A stretch of DNA of 10,237 bases from Methylococcaceae bacterium (GCA_030699345.1 JAUYMX010000606.1:1-10237); one strand, 5' to 3'; positions 1 to 5,964 are shown, numbered from the stretch's first letter. Translations and numbers: made by a program. Notes: generated by a model from the letters alone, not told the origin.

Positions 1-132
1 TTGGCAGCGTTCGCATATCGATTCAACCGGCGCTTCCAACTCGATACACTGCCAACCAGGCTACTGGTCGCGGCCGTTGCCATTGGGCCTCGTCCGGCTG
101 AATGGCTTCGGTTAGCTGAAGCATCTAGCTAA
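1..132 (+). CDS. C-terminal end of IS1595-type transposase (partial)
   Basis: The frame is open from base 1 and gives 43 residues before TAA at 130-132. The peptide begins LAAFAYRFNRRFQLDTLP and ends RLAEASS. The pattern 'Y-RFNRRF' close to the C-terminus is what I recognise from the ISXO2/IS1595 family of DDE transposases, where this segment follows the catalytic core. The start and the catalytic residues are outside the window, so I cannot tell whether the element is intact. It lies only 38 bp before the tRNA promoter and outside the att-bounded element, so it is an independent neighbour. Family assignment rests on this short tail only; another IS family with a similar tail is possible. Confidence 0.6.
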   Translation: MAAFAYRFNRRFQLDTLPTRLLVAAVAIGPRPAEWLRLAEASS

Positions 133-169
133 TCAAGTTAAATATTGTGCTTCATATTTAAAGTAAACG

Positions 170-197
170 TTGCTTTTTCCAATATTACTTATATAAT
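170..197 (+). promoter_or_regulatory. Promoter of the tRNA-Lys gene
   Basis: A -35-like TTGCTT (170-175) and a perfect -10 TATAAT (192-197) are separated by 16 bp. The expected start of transcription, near 204, is a few bases before the mature tRNA 5' end at 212. It lies outside the mobile element, so integration leaves tRNA expression intact. Confidence 0.7.
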
Positions 198-211
198 AGG
201 CATTCTTTACT

Positions 212-287
212 GGGTCGCTAGCTCAGCCGGTAGAGCACCGCACTTTTAATGCGATGGTCATGCGTTCGAATCGCATGCGACCCACCA
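212..287 (+). tRNA. tRNA-Lys (anticodon UUU)
   Basis: The 76-nt gene folds as a canonical cloverleaf. The acceptor stem is GGGTCGC/GCGACCC, the D arm is GCTC...GAGC, the anticodon loop is CTTTTAA with anticodon TTT, and the T arm is ATGCG-TTCGAAT-CGCAT. CCA is encoded. The outermost anticodon-stem pair is a C-A mismatch; the other four pairs are canonical. The 3' part, from the anticodon stem on, is the attachment site of the adjacent integrated element, and the tRNA is reconstituted at the left junction. Charged with lysine, it reads AAA/AAG codons. Confidence 0.97.
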
Positions 288-291
288 TAAA
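241..291 (+). repeat. attL core (51-bp direct repeat within tRNA-Lys)
   Basis: This copy starts in the anticodon stem of the tRNA and extends 4 bp (TAAA) past the CCA. It is identical to 8730-8780. The flanks diverge immediately: G240 versus T8729 on one side and A292 versus T8781 on the other. The segment contains the anticodon and T-arm dyads, which are typical crossover sites for tyrosine recombinases. Confidence 0.93.
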
Positions 292-295
292 ATTC

Positions 296-328
296 AAGGA
301 CTTAGGTTATTAACCGAGTCCTTTTTTT
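296..328 (+). terminator. Rho-independent terminator after tRNA-Lys (element-borne)
   Basis: AAGGACT (296-302) pairs with AGTCCTT (317-323); an inner GGTT/AACC pairing extends the stem, and T322-T328 forms the U-tract. It lies immediately inside the left end of the element, so it would have arrived with the element and replaces the original tRNA terminator that now lies beyond attR. Confidence 0.8.
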
Positions 329-343
329 ATGCATAGAATTCTT

Positions 344-377
344 CACGTTGCACTCACGTTGCAGTTGAAAATAAAAA
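344..377 (+). repeat. Left end repeat, probable integrase arm-binding site
   Basis: Two ACGTTGCA octamers (345-352, 356-363) are spaced 11 bp start to start, one helical turn. The 34-nt segment matches 8594-8627 at 30 positions in the same orientation. It lies 53 bp from the core repeat. A two-copy octamer on each side of the core is the expected layout of arm sites for a lambda-type integrase; binding itself is inferred. Confidence 0.6.
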
Positions 378-469
378 GCCATAAAACACCCGCAACACTT
401 GCCGAATTTTGGACACAAAAAAGCCGCATGTTTATCGGCCTTAAACCCTTAAAACCATGGAATGATGAA

Positions 470-1111
470 ATGCCTATTTTTTCAACCTGTTTTGTTCGTT
501 TGGCTCTTTTAGTAATTATTAGCTTTAAAGCATCTGCCGCACAAGCAGGACTAATTCACTACGAAATTGATTTTCACCAAGTAGATTTTAGCTATGGTAT
601 CAGACCACTTTCGGGTGGATTTGATATTGAAAGCTCGGCCATAATACCGAATAGCTACTATTTTCCTGGTGCTGGCACGGTAAAAAACTTAAGCGTAACC
701 CTTAGTAGTGGAGCTCAAACAAATATTCTTACTGAGGTAACTTATGTAGCCGACGCAACTAAGCCCCTCTATATCAAGGGAGGAAGTGGGGCTAGTTATT
801 CAGGTAACATAATGATAAGAACGAACGAGCATGGTGATGTTGTTGACTTGTACACTAATCTTTTCCCAAACATTCCGGTGCCATTAGATAACCCGAATGA
901 CCCTTTTACTTTCTTAGAAATTTATGATGGCGGTTATGTTGAGCTATTTGGTTACCACTTTATTAACACAAGTAATCATCCGATTTCCAATGGAAAAATA
1001 GGCGTAGCTTCACCTGTTCCTCTACCAGCTACTATTTGGCTTTTCGGCTCGGTAGTTCTTGGCATAGTAGCATCGAAAAAAACACGACTGGTTAGAATGC
1101 TGTCCTTGTGA
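470..1111 (+). CDS. Exported VPLPA-type PEP-CTERM sorting-domain protein
   Basis: From the ATG at 470 the product is 213 aa. Residues 1-26 form a signal peptide: a short n-region with R10, a hydrophobic core LALLVIISF, and a likely cleavage after ASAAQA. The middle (about 27-180) is rich in G, S, N and aromatics, as in secreted beta-structured proteins. The C-terminus carries PVPLPATIWLFGS (from about 182), a hydrophobic segment, then basic KKTR, which is a PEP-CTERM signal handled by exosortase in families that use it. The frame is open upstream to an ATG at 329, but that start would overlap the arm repeat and bury the signal peptide, so I reject it. A weak GGAA precedes 470. It is the only plus-strand gene in the element, next to attL, so probably cargo. 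The biological role of the mature domain is unknown. Confidence 0.8.
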   Translation: MPIFSTCFVRLALLVIISFKASAAQAGLIHYEIDFHQVDFSYGIRPLSGGFDIESSAIIPNSYYFPGAGTVKNLSVTLSSGAQTNILTEVTYVADATKPLYIKGGSGASYSGNIMIRTNEHGDVVDLYTNLFPNIPVPLDNPNDPFTFLEIYDGGYVELFGYHFINTSNHPISNGKIGVASPVPLPATIWLFGSVVLGIVASKKTRLVRMLSL

Positions 1112-1134
1112 GTTAGACCCGTGAAATTAAGAAC

Positions 1135-1174
1135 AAGCCAGCTTTCTCGGGGGGCTGAGACAATCGGCTTTTTT
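1135..1174 (+). terminator. Putative terminator after the PEP-CTERM gene, possibly bidirectional
   Basis: AAGCC (1135-1139) can pair with GGCTT (1166-1170), followed by a T run to 1174. An inner AGC/GCT pairing is possible. It lies between two convergent genes, where a terminator is expected. The loop is long, so the call is moderate. Confidence 0.45.
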
Positions 1175-1176
1175 GT

Positions 1177-1659
1177 TCAGACAATCAAGCCTGAAAACAT
1201 ATCTACATATTGCTTTATCAATTCGGAATCAACTTCCGGCAAGTCATAGCCTTTGAATTCATCCGGTAAGCAACCAGCCATTTTTTTAATGGCTTCAACA
1301 TCTACACCTAGCTGCTTGCATACTTCTATCAGCGCCAGCTCTAACGCTACTGTTTTGTTAAAGAATTGATTAGCAATTTGTTCCCCTTGTTGCTCGCCTT
1401 TATCGAATTTATCGCAAGCAAGTAACATCAGTGCCCGATTTTTCCAATACTCAATACCATATTGACCGGCTAGGAATTGCAAGCCATAGGCGCGGCGGTG
1501 GTAATCAGCATGAAGCGTTATATAGGTTTTGCGCTCGACCTGTTCCAGAATTGCATCGACTTCGTTTCCATTCAATCGGACAGCCGCCTCAAAAGCTAAG
1601 GCGGCTTGTTCGTGCGGTGTTAGCTTTGAATAAAGCTTGTTTACTTGGCTTGGCTTCAT
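1177..1659 (-). CDS. Hypothetical 160-aa helical protein, last gene of the minus-strand block
   Basis: I do not recognise this family. The sequence is predicted by eye to be largely helical and acidic at the C-terminus, with no signal peptide or membrane segment. The N-terminal part (KLTPHEQAALAFEAAVRLNG) and a central YHRRAYGLQFLAGQYG stretch are its most distinctive parts. The start ATG overlaps the TGA of the preceding DUF5681 gene (ATGA at 1656-1659) and has a GGAG Shine-Dalgarno 8 nt upstream. The two proteins are therefore probably made together and may work together. It is the last gene before the left end, where satellites often keep accessory or helper-interference genes; that role is speculation. 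Confidence 0.75.
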   Translation of the reverse strand: MKPSQVNKLYSKLTPHEQAALAFEAAVRLNGNEVDAILEQVERKTYITLHADYHRRAYGLQFLAGQYGIEYWKNRALMLLACDKFDKGEQQGEQIANQFFNKTVALELALIEVCKQLGVDVEAIKKMAGCLPDEFKGYDLPEVDSELIKQYVDMFSGLIV

Positions 1660-2063
1660 GTTCTGGACTCCAGCATTTTTTCAAGGCGTTGTAATCGGTC
1701 GGCCATTTCCTGCAATTCAATCAGCTTACCTTGGTTTGAAAGCGCCGTTATTAACTGGCTGCCAACATCCGGTGGAATTTGTCCGGCCATGGTTGCCTTG
1801 ATGATTTCGTTGCCCTGTTCAGTAAGTGTTCCATTCGTGGGCAAACTGATAGGCATAGCTTGCGGTTTGAGTGCTGGGCATATCCTATCAAGCAATACTT
1901 TTGCCGCTGCTACATCTCCACCTTTGGCTAAGCCTACTAAGGTTTTGATAATTTCCGGCATATCGTCTGCAATGGATTTTCGAAGTACGGTTGCCGGGGT
2001 TTTGTCTTTAGGTCGTCCATTAGGGTTTCCTGATATTCCAGGTTTAAACTTTGGTGTCGGCAT
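1656..2063 (-). CDS. DUF5681 domain protein
   Basis: The 135-aa product opens with KFKPGISGNPNGRPKDKTP (residues 5-23), the glycine/asparagine/basic 'GxSGNPxGRPK' signature that I associate with DUF5681, a domain of unknown function common in phages and islands. A helical middle (about 24-65) follows. The C-terminus (LIELQEMADRLQRLEKML, about 114-131) looks like a short coiled coil suited to oligomerisation. A basic N-terminal motif plus coiled coil is compatible with DNA or small-terminase-like binding, but that is only a guess. Translation is coupled by a 4-nt overlap to the 160-aa gene. A weak GAGAT lies before the start. The preceding gene ends 71 bp upstream. Confidence 0.8.
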   Translation of the reverse strand: MPTPKFKPGISGNPNGRPKDKTPATVLRKSIADDMPEIIKTLVGLAKGGDVAAAKVLLDRICPALKPQAMPISLPTNGTLTEQGNEIIKATMAGQIPPDVGSQLITALSNQGKLIELQEMADRLQRLEKMLESRT

Positions 2064-2134
2064 AGTGTTAAATCTCTGCTAAGTTCAGTGCATTTTCATG
2101 TTCAGGGGTGGGCTTGTCAGTACAAAAACATCAA

Positions 2135-2656
2135 TCAATGAACAGAAAAACGCTGCCCTTTATAATGAAGTTTCTTGCCAGTGATGGTTTCTAGTTCAAA
2201 CATTTTCTTAGTGGCGTCATCAACAGAAATATCTAACTTTTCCGCTATGTCGTTGAGTGCATATAGTGACTCGCCATCCTCAGTAACACCGATTGAATTA
2301 GGCATGCCAAACATTTCTTCTGTGACCTGGTGTGCCGCGTCTAAATATTCTGGCGGTGCAATATCAAGCATGTTTAAGAATGCAACGGTTGCCTCCGGTG
2401 AATCTTCGCCAAAAGTCTTAATGATTTCTTGATATGCCGCCAGCGCCAAACTCATAGGGCTGGGCGCAGGCGTTGGTAACATGCCAAGTTTTCGCCATAC
2501 TGCAATATGTTCCGGCGTCATATCTTGGTTATCAAGCTTTGCGATTTCGTTTAGAACTTGTTCAGTTTCTTTAGATTTTGCGCCATGTTCCTCAACGATA
2601 CCTTGGAATCTCACAAGTAACTCTTCAAATTGTTCTATGTTCATTTTATTTTCCAT
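2135..2656 (-). CDS. Hypothetical 173-aa protein with possible C-terminal winged helix
   Basis: Not recognised. The N-terminal half is strongly helical and charged (EQFEELLVRFQGIVEEHGAK). A proline-rich linker (LPTPAPSP, about 60-67) follows, then another helical part. The last 45 residues (YALNDIAEKLDISVDDATKK...YKGQRFSVH) have the look of a helix-turn-helix with a wing, where 'DIAEKLDISVDDA' would be the HTH. The start is ambiguous: ATG at 2656, or ATG at 2644, which has GGAAAA at better spacing within the first codons. The gene lies downstream of the iteron-like region, so it could be a replication accessory or a regulator; this is inference from position. Confidence 0.75.
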   Translation of the reverse strand: MENKMNIEQFEELLVRFQGIVEEHGAKSKETEQVLNEIAKLDNQDMTPEHIAVWRKLGMLPTPAPSPMSLALAAYQEIIKTFGEDSPEATVAFLNMLDIAPPEYLDAAHQVTEEMFGMPNSIGVTEDGESLYALNDIAEKLDISVDDATKKMFELETITGKKLHYKGQRFSVH

Positions 2657-2716
2657 GCCGGATTGCGGCGTTAAATTGTTTTTTCACCATATAAGCAATG
2701 GCCTGTTTTTTACTTC

Positions 2717-2818
2717 CAGTGCTCAAGTGCTCATTTAGGGCACTTTTACAAAAGTCTCCTTATTACTGTTTCTATAGGGACTTTATGAAAACAGGGTTAA
2801 AAGAGCACTTGAGCACTG
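2717..2818. repeat. Iteron-like inverted repeat, candidate replication origin or operator
   Basis: A perfect 16-bp inverted repeat is formed by 2717-2732 and 2803-2818. Each arm contains the unit AGTGCTC in tandem; on the left, AGTGCTCA occurs twice back to back (2718-2725, 2726-2733). A one-mismatch inverted copy, GGGCACT, lies at 2738-2744. The 70-bp interior is AT-rich and contains the palindrome ACTTTT-AC-AAAAGT (2742-2755) and CTGTTT/AAACAG (2766-2771, 2789-2794). It sits directly after the primase-helicase gene. P4 replicates from iterons recognised by the alpha C-terminal domain, so an origin is plausible. A promoter/operator for the 173-aa gene is the main alternative. Confidence 0.6.
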
Positions 2819-2820
2819 TT

Positions 2821-5166
2821 TTATCGTCCGCTCGCTTCTCTATAACTCCCTGAATAACCCGAATCGTTAGCAGAATTGTCGGTGGATATTCCAGACCAAA
2901 GCCTTTTACCGTTGGACTTGCGGCTATAAAACCCACGTTCAGATAATCGGCGGCTTAATGCCACGTTGCTATTAGGCTTCAACCCATTATCTAAACACCA
3001 GTTTCTATAGTTGGCATAAAGCTCTGTTGAGGATGATTCATTGCTTGGTGACAGCTTGCAGCACTCAGACAACCAGGAACCAATCAAGTCCTGTTCTTCC
3101 TGATAGTCGCCGGTCGCTTGGGCTATGGTGGCCGGGGTGTCCTTTAATCCTCTGCGTTGCCAGTCCAAACAGCCTTCAACCATCCATGCCAGGATGTGCG
3201 GCGCTTCTGCTCTCAGTTTGTCCAATAGTGCCGGGTCGCGTTCTTCTGGTTTAAATGTGCGCTTAAATGGAACCAGTCTCACACGCCGCCAAATGCCGTA
3301 ATCACTGCCCTTTATAATGGGTTTGTGATTGCCCAACATCATCAGTTTAAATTGTGGGGTGAACTGCACCTGTGCCGTGTAAAGTTTACGCACAGCCATA
3401 GTGTCGCCAGCCACAAGCGACTTCACCAACGATTCAGCCAACGCCGCGCCGTCCTCGGTTTCCGCGCTCATCGCTAAACGTGCGCCGATTAACTCGGCAA
3501 GGTCTGGCGTTGCGCTGCCTGCTTGCCTCTTTGACTCGGTTAAGGTTTCAGAGGCAATAGCACGGGCATAGTCACCAATAATGAACCGAAGCGTGTCAGC
3601 CAATACGCTTTTCCCATTGGCCCCCATGCCAAAACAAAACACAAACATTTGTTCAGACGTGGAACCGGTCAGCAAGTAGCCGCACCAACGTTTTATCCAG
3701 TCGATTAACTCCACGTCGTCATTGAAGACCTGGTTTAAAAACTCCAACCACCGCACCGCCTTGGATGATTCACCCAACTTATCAACCTTCAATGCTTTAG
3801 TAATAAAATCGCTTTGCCTTGCCGGTCGAGCAATCCCGGATTTAAGGTTAATCACCTGTCTAGCGTTATCAATTCCAATGCTAAATAAATCGGCATCAAC
3901 TAACGCCAGCGGTAAGCGTACTTGCTCAAAGTATTCTAAAAGTGACGTGGCCGCTTTAATGATGCGCTCTTCCTGTGACCTTCTTGACCACTTCGCGAAA
4001 TGCTCAGCATCGGCCAAATGTAGGCCGCCTTCGTTGTATATCTGTTGTGGCAACTTTGCCGCCAATCCACGCACAGCCGCGCCGTCAACATCCCATTGCC
4101 ACGCCTCACCCGACCAATGCAACCACGCTTTAGCGTCATGGATGTAATGAAGATTACCGGCATGGGCATCAAGTAACCGCTCAGCGTTGCCCAGTTCAGA
4201 TAATGGACGGGTGCTGTCGGTGCCGTCCCTTGAATCAGTGCCAGACAATGCCGGGCGGTTGAACGAAGATTGCACGACTGGCAATTGCACCATATCGAAC
4301 AGCGTTTTTACTGCGTCCAATCCTTCCAACTGTTCAAGGTCGTTAAAATCACCGCCAGCCTCGTTACTAAACGCCGGGAATACTGCCTTGCCTGCGACAG
4401 CTTGCGCTGCTTCCGTGGCCTTGGTGCGTCCAGGATTGCCAGCCGTGTTAGTGTCATCATCACCACATATTAAAATCTTGGCTAACGGGTAACGTTTTCT
4501 AATCAGCTCCGCCACGCCGCGTAGATTACCAGCCGAAAAGCATACACAGACCGCGTGACCTGTTGCCCTATAAAGGGTGTCACCAGTGGCGAACCCCTCA
4601 CATAAGAGCAAGGTAGCGCCGTTTTCCACGCTACCTATAAAGACATGACCATGGCGCATTTTACCGCCGCTAAAGAAGCGTTTTTGGCCGTCTGGTGCGA
4701 TACGTTGCAAGCTTTGCAGCTCGTCACCACCACCATAGACCGGAACCAATAACCAGCCGTTAGCATCAATTCGCGCCATGTGCGGCTTGATAGCTTTGCG
4801 CATTAAATACGGGTGTGATTCACTAGCGGGACTAGCCGCGTTCCATTCTGCTAACGCTTTTACTGCTGCTTGCTTATATCCGGCCTCACGTTCTAAATGA
4901 GCGGCTTTCTTGGCTGCTTTTAATTTACTTTTGAATGTAACTTGTTCGTGTTCATTTAACGGTTTATCTTGCTCAGCTTGCCAGGTGTGCTGTTCGCCGG
5001 AACGCCAGCAACCAAAAACCGCCCCTTGGCCGTCAGCAAACAAGTGAACCCAGCCGGATAAATCAGAGCGCTTGCCATTGGTAGGAAAGCGGGTGGTTTT
5101 GCCGGGGGTAATAGAGTCGGGCGGCTCAAAGCCTGCCGCCCTCATTGAATCGGATAGTGTCATCAT
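2821..5166 (-). CDS. P4-alpha-type primase-helicase (Toprim + SF3 helicase)
   Basis: The 781-aa product is close to the size of P4 alpha. The N-terminal segment (1-130) resembles the leader of Toprim-type phage primases but shows no four-cysteine zinc motif. A Toprim domain has CEGFATG (189-195, E190) and ICGDDD (233-238). A D5-like region follows (about 325-480). The SF3 helicase has Walker A GMGANGKS (513-520), an acidic motif SAETED (567-572), a sensor asparagine in MLGNHKP (N613) and basic WRRVR (626-630) as arginine finger. The last ~80 residues (YANYRNWCLDNGLK...LSERGF) look like the winged helix that in P4 binds origin iterons. It would prime and unwind DNA for autonomous replication. 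The start ATG immediately follows the stop of the 50-aa gene. All motifs seem intact. Confidence 0.95.
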   Translation of the reverse strand: MMTLSDSMRAAGFEPPDSITPGKTTRFPTNGKRSDLSGWVHLFADGQGAVFGCWRSGEQHTWQAEQDKPLNEHEQVTFKSKLKAAKKAAHLEREAGYKQAAVKALAEWNAASPASESHPYLMRKAIKPHMARIDANGWLLVPVYGGGDELQSLQRIAPDGQKRFFSGGKMRHGHVFIGSVENGATLLLCEGFATGDTLYRATGHAVCVCFSAGNLRGVAELIRKRYPLAKILICGDDDTNTAGNPGRTKATEAAQAVAGKAVFPAFSNEAGGDFNDLEQLEGLDAVKTLFDMVQLPVVQSSFNRPALSGTDSRDGTDSTRPLSELGNAERLLDAHAGNLHYIHDAKAWLHWSGEAWQWDVDGAAVRGLAAKLPQQIYNEGGLHLADAEHFAKWSRRSQEERIIKAATSLLEYFEQVRLPLALVDADLFSIGIDNARQVINLKSGIARPARQSDFITKALKVDKLGESSKAVRWLEFLNQVFNDDVELIDWIKRWCGYLLTGSTSEQMFVFCFGMGANGKSVLADTLRFIIGDYARAIASETLTESKRQAGSATPDLAELIGARLAMSAETEDGAALAESLVKSLVAGDTMAVRKLYTAQVQFTPQFKLMMLGNHKPIIKGSDYGIWRRVRLVPFKRTFKPEERDPALLDKLRAEAPHILAWMVEGCLDWQRRGLKDTPATIAQATGDYQEEQDLIGSWLSECCKLSPSNESSSTELYANYRNWCLDNGLKPNSNVALSRRLSERGFYSRKSNGKRLWSGISTDNSANDSGYSGSYREASGR

Positions 5167-5319
5167 TTACACACCACCAGCAATTGATAACCAAGCCGCA
5201 AGCTTTACAAATTCGGCCTTGGCTCTTCCTATGATTGATGTAAAATGATTTTGCAGTTTTTTGATATTGGCCGCCGGTTGTTCGAGCAATTCAGCGGCCT
5301 TTTTAATGTAGTTAGTCAT
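5167..5319 (-). CDS. 50-aa microprotein between regulator genes and primase
   Basis: This short frame starts MTNYIKKAAELLEQ and ends AAWLSIAGGV, followed by TAA at 5167-5169. Its ATG shares one base with the stop of the 110-aa gene (TAATG), and its own stop abuts the primase ATG, so it fills exactly the gap between two real genes in a tightly packed operon. That packing is the main evidence that it is translated. The N-terminal 40 residues are amphipathic helix-like and basic; the last ten are hydrophobic with a Gly-Gly end. I do not recognise the family. It could be a small partner of the primase or a regulatory peptide; no function is claimed. Confidence 0.72.
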   Translation of the reverse strand: MTNYIKKAAELLEQPAANIKKLQNHFTSIIGRAKAEFVKLAAWLSIAGGV

Positions 5320-5651
5320 TAGCCCCCCTTCGATTCAAAGCGTCTTACTGCTTCTATAAATCTGTCTAATCGTTCGCCCAGTTCAGCCCGAAACCTATTC
5401 AAAATTTCGGGTTCAATTAGATAACGCCCATAAGTTGCATTGCGTCCGGTGGGGTCGTTGGTTGGTGCTGTTTCCTCCTTAGTTTCAATAGGCCAGCCGT
5501 GACGATTTCTTAATGATTCGATATAGCTGCTTAGTCGATAGCTTGCGGTTTCGTTCTGAAAATCTCGGTGTGTAAATTGCTGCCCGGTCACAAGGCGCAT
5601 TAAAGCGCGGCCTGTTAAGGTGTTGATTCGTGGGAATGTTGGGGCTCTCAT
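5319..5651 (-). CDS. 110-aa putative DNA-binding protein of the AlpA-primase operon
   Basis: The segment ALMRLVTGQQFTHRDFQN (16-33) followed by YRLSSYIESLRNRHGWPI (38-55) resembles a winged helix found in phage and island proteins, in which 'THRDFQ' opens the HTH and 'LRNRHGWPI' precedes the wing. The C-terminal third (RYLIEPEILNRFRAELGERL) is helical. No exact family name can be given. Its ATG overlaps the stop of the AlpA-like gene by one base (TAATG), and its own stop overlaps the next start in the same way. It is therefore part of a single translational chain with the primase, and a role in control or replication start is likely but inferred. Confidence 0.75.
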   Translation of the reverse strand: MRAPTFPRINTLTGRALMRLVTGQQFTHRDFQNETASYRLSSYIESLRNRHGWPIETKEETAPTNDPTGRNATYGRYLIEPEILNRFRAELGERLDRFIEAVRRFESKGG

Positions 5652-5851
5652 TATTTAGCCCCTTGGTTTTGCGCTTCAATCCAAGCAAAGAATTTGGCGT
5701 TATCAATCAGCACCTTTCGGCCTATGCGAACAATTGCGCCGGACTTAGCAAGGCCGTTAGTGTGTTCGTTGAATATCCAGGCACGAAGGCCGCCTGGGGT
5801 AAATGCGGGCTGGTTTTCGGTGAATTGTTTTACAGTTAAAAATGTTGGCAT
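5651..5851 (-). CDS. AlpA-like/excisionase-like transcriptional regulator
   Basis: The 66-aa product has the layout of the MerR-like HTH proteins AlpA and Xis. FLTVKQFTE (4-12) starts the HTH, AFTPGGLRAWIFNEHTNGL (16-34) contains the recognition helix, and VRIGRKVLIDNAKFFAWIE (41-59) gives the wing and last helix. In P4-like and PICI elements AlpA proteins activate int or satellite genes, and some act in excision. It is the first gene of an operon leading through two small genes to the primase. An AAGAG lies about 8 nt before ATG, and a large palindrome directly precedes the start, probably its operator or a translational control hairpin. Whether it acts as activator, repressor or Xis cannot be decided here. 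Confidence 0.82.
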   Translation of the reverse strand: MPTFLTVKQFTENQPAFTPGGLRAWIFNEHTNGLAKSGAIVRIGRKVLIDNAKFFAWIEAQNQGAK

Positions 5852-5900
5852 TTTAAATACTCTTAATAGTCACCGCGTCGTTGCGGTATAAGTATTTAAA
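5852..5900 (-). promoter_or_regulatory. Palindromic operator/hairpin directly before the AlpA-like start codon
   Basis: TTTAAATACT (5852-5861) and AGTATTTAAA (5891-5900) are perfect inverted repeats. They enclose a second perfect stem, ACCGC/GCGGT (5872-5876, 5883-5887), with a 6-nt loop. One edge touches the ATG of the regulator gene. As DNA it looks like a dimer operator; as RNA it could fold over the ribosome-binding region. No clean -35/-10 pair was found. Confidence 0.55.
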
Positions 5901-5901
5901 G

Positions 5902-5962
5902 CCCTGTTTTTTCCCGCTCAGCCAATAGGGAAAGCGGGAATGTTAGCGGGAAACTTACAGGG
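5902..5962. promoter_or_regulatory. Triplicate AGCGGGAA motif with alternative hairpins upstream of the AlpA-like gene
   Basis: AGCGGGAA occurs at 5933-5940 and 5945-5952, and inverted (TTCCCGCT) at 5911-5918. The inverted copy can pair with either direct copy. The outer choice is extended by CCCTGT (5902-5907) with ACAGGG (5957-5962). It follows the stop of the 475-aa gene, so it may end that transcript or be a regulator-binding array for the AlpA operon. No U-tract is present on the minus strand, which speaks against a simple terminator. Confidence 0.5.
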
Positions 5963-5964
5963 AA

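Noticed and set aside
329..469. N-terminal extension of the PEP-CTERM frame from the ATG at 329
   Set aside because: It starts at the end of a terminator T-run, overlaps the integrase arm repeat, and would place 47 residues before a clear signal peptide. The ATG at 470 fits better.
1431..2082. Plus-strand frames of 87 and 145 aa
   Set aside because: They are antisense to the overlapping DUF5681 and 160-aa genes, lack family signals, and have composition expected of a reverse-strand shadow.
2717..2818. CRISPR-like array from the repeated AGTGCTC units
   Set aside because: Units are 7-8 bp, adjacent or inverted, with no regular spacers.
2785..2853. Plus-strand 22-codon frame starting in the inverted-repeat region
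   Set aside because: Short, antisense to the primase 3' end, and without a ribosome-binding site.
3722..4492. Plus-strand frames of 141 and 101 aa and a minus-strand 78-aa frame
   Set aside because: All lie within the well-supported primase-helicase gene in other frames.
4701..4709. Another copy of the integrase octamer (ACGTTGCA) inside the primase gene
   Set aside because: A single coding-region match without the 11-bp spaced partner or flanking similarity; likely chance.
5902..5962. Simple rho-independent terminator for the 475-aa gene
   Set aside because: On the minus strand the hairpin is followed by an A-run rather than a T-run.
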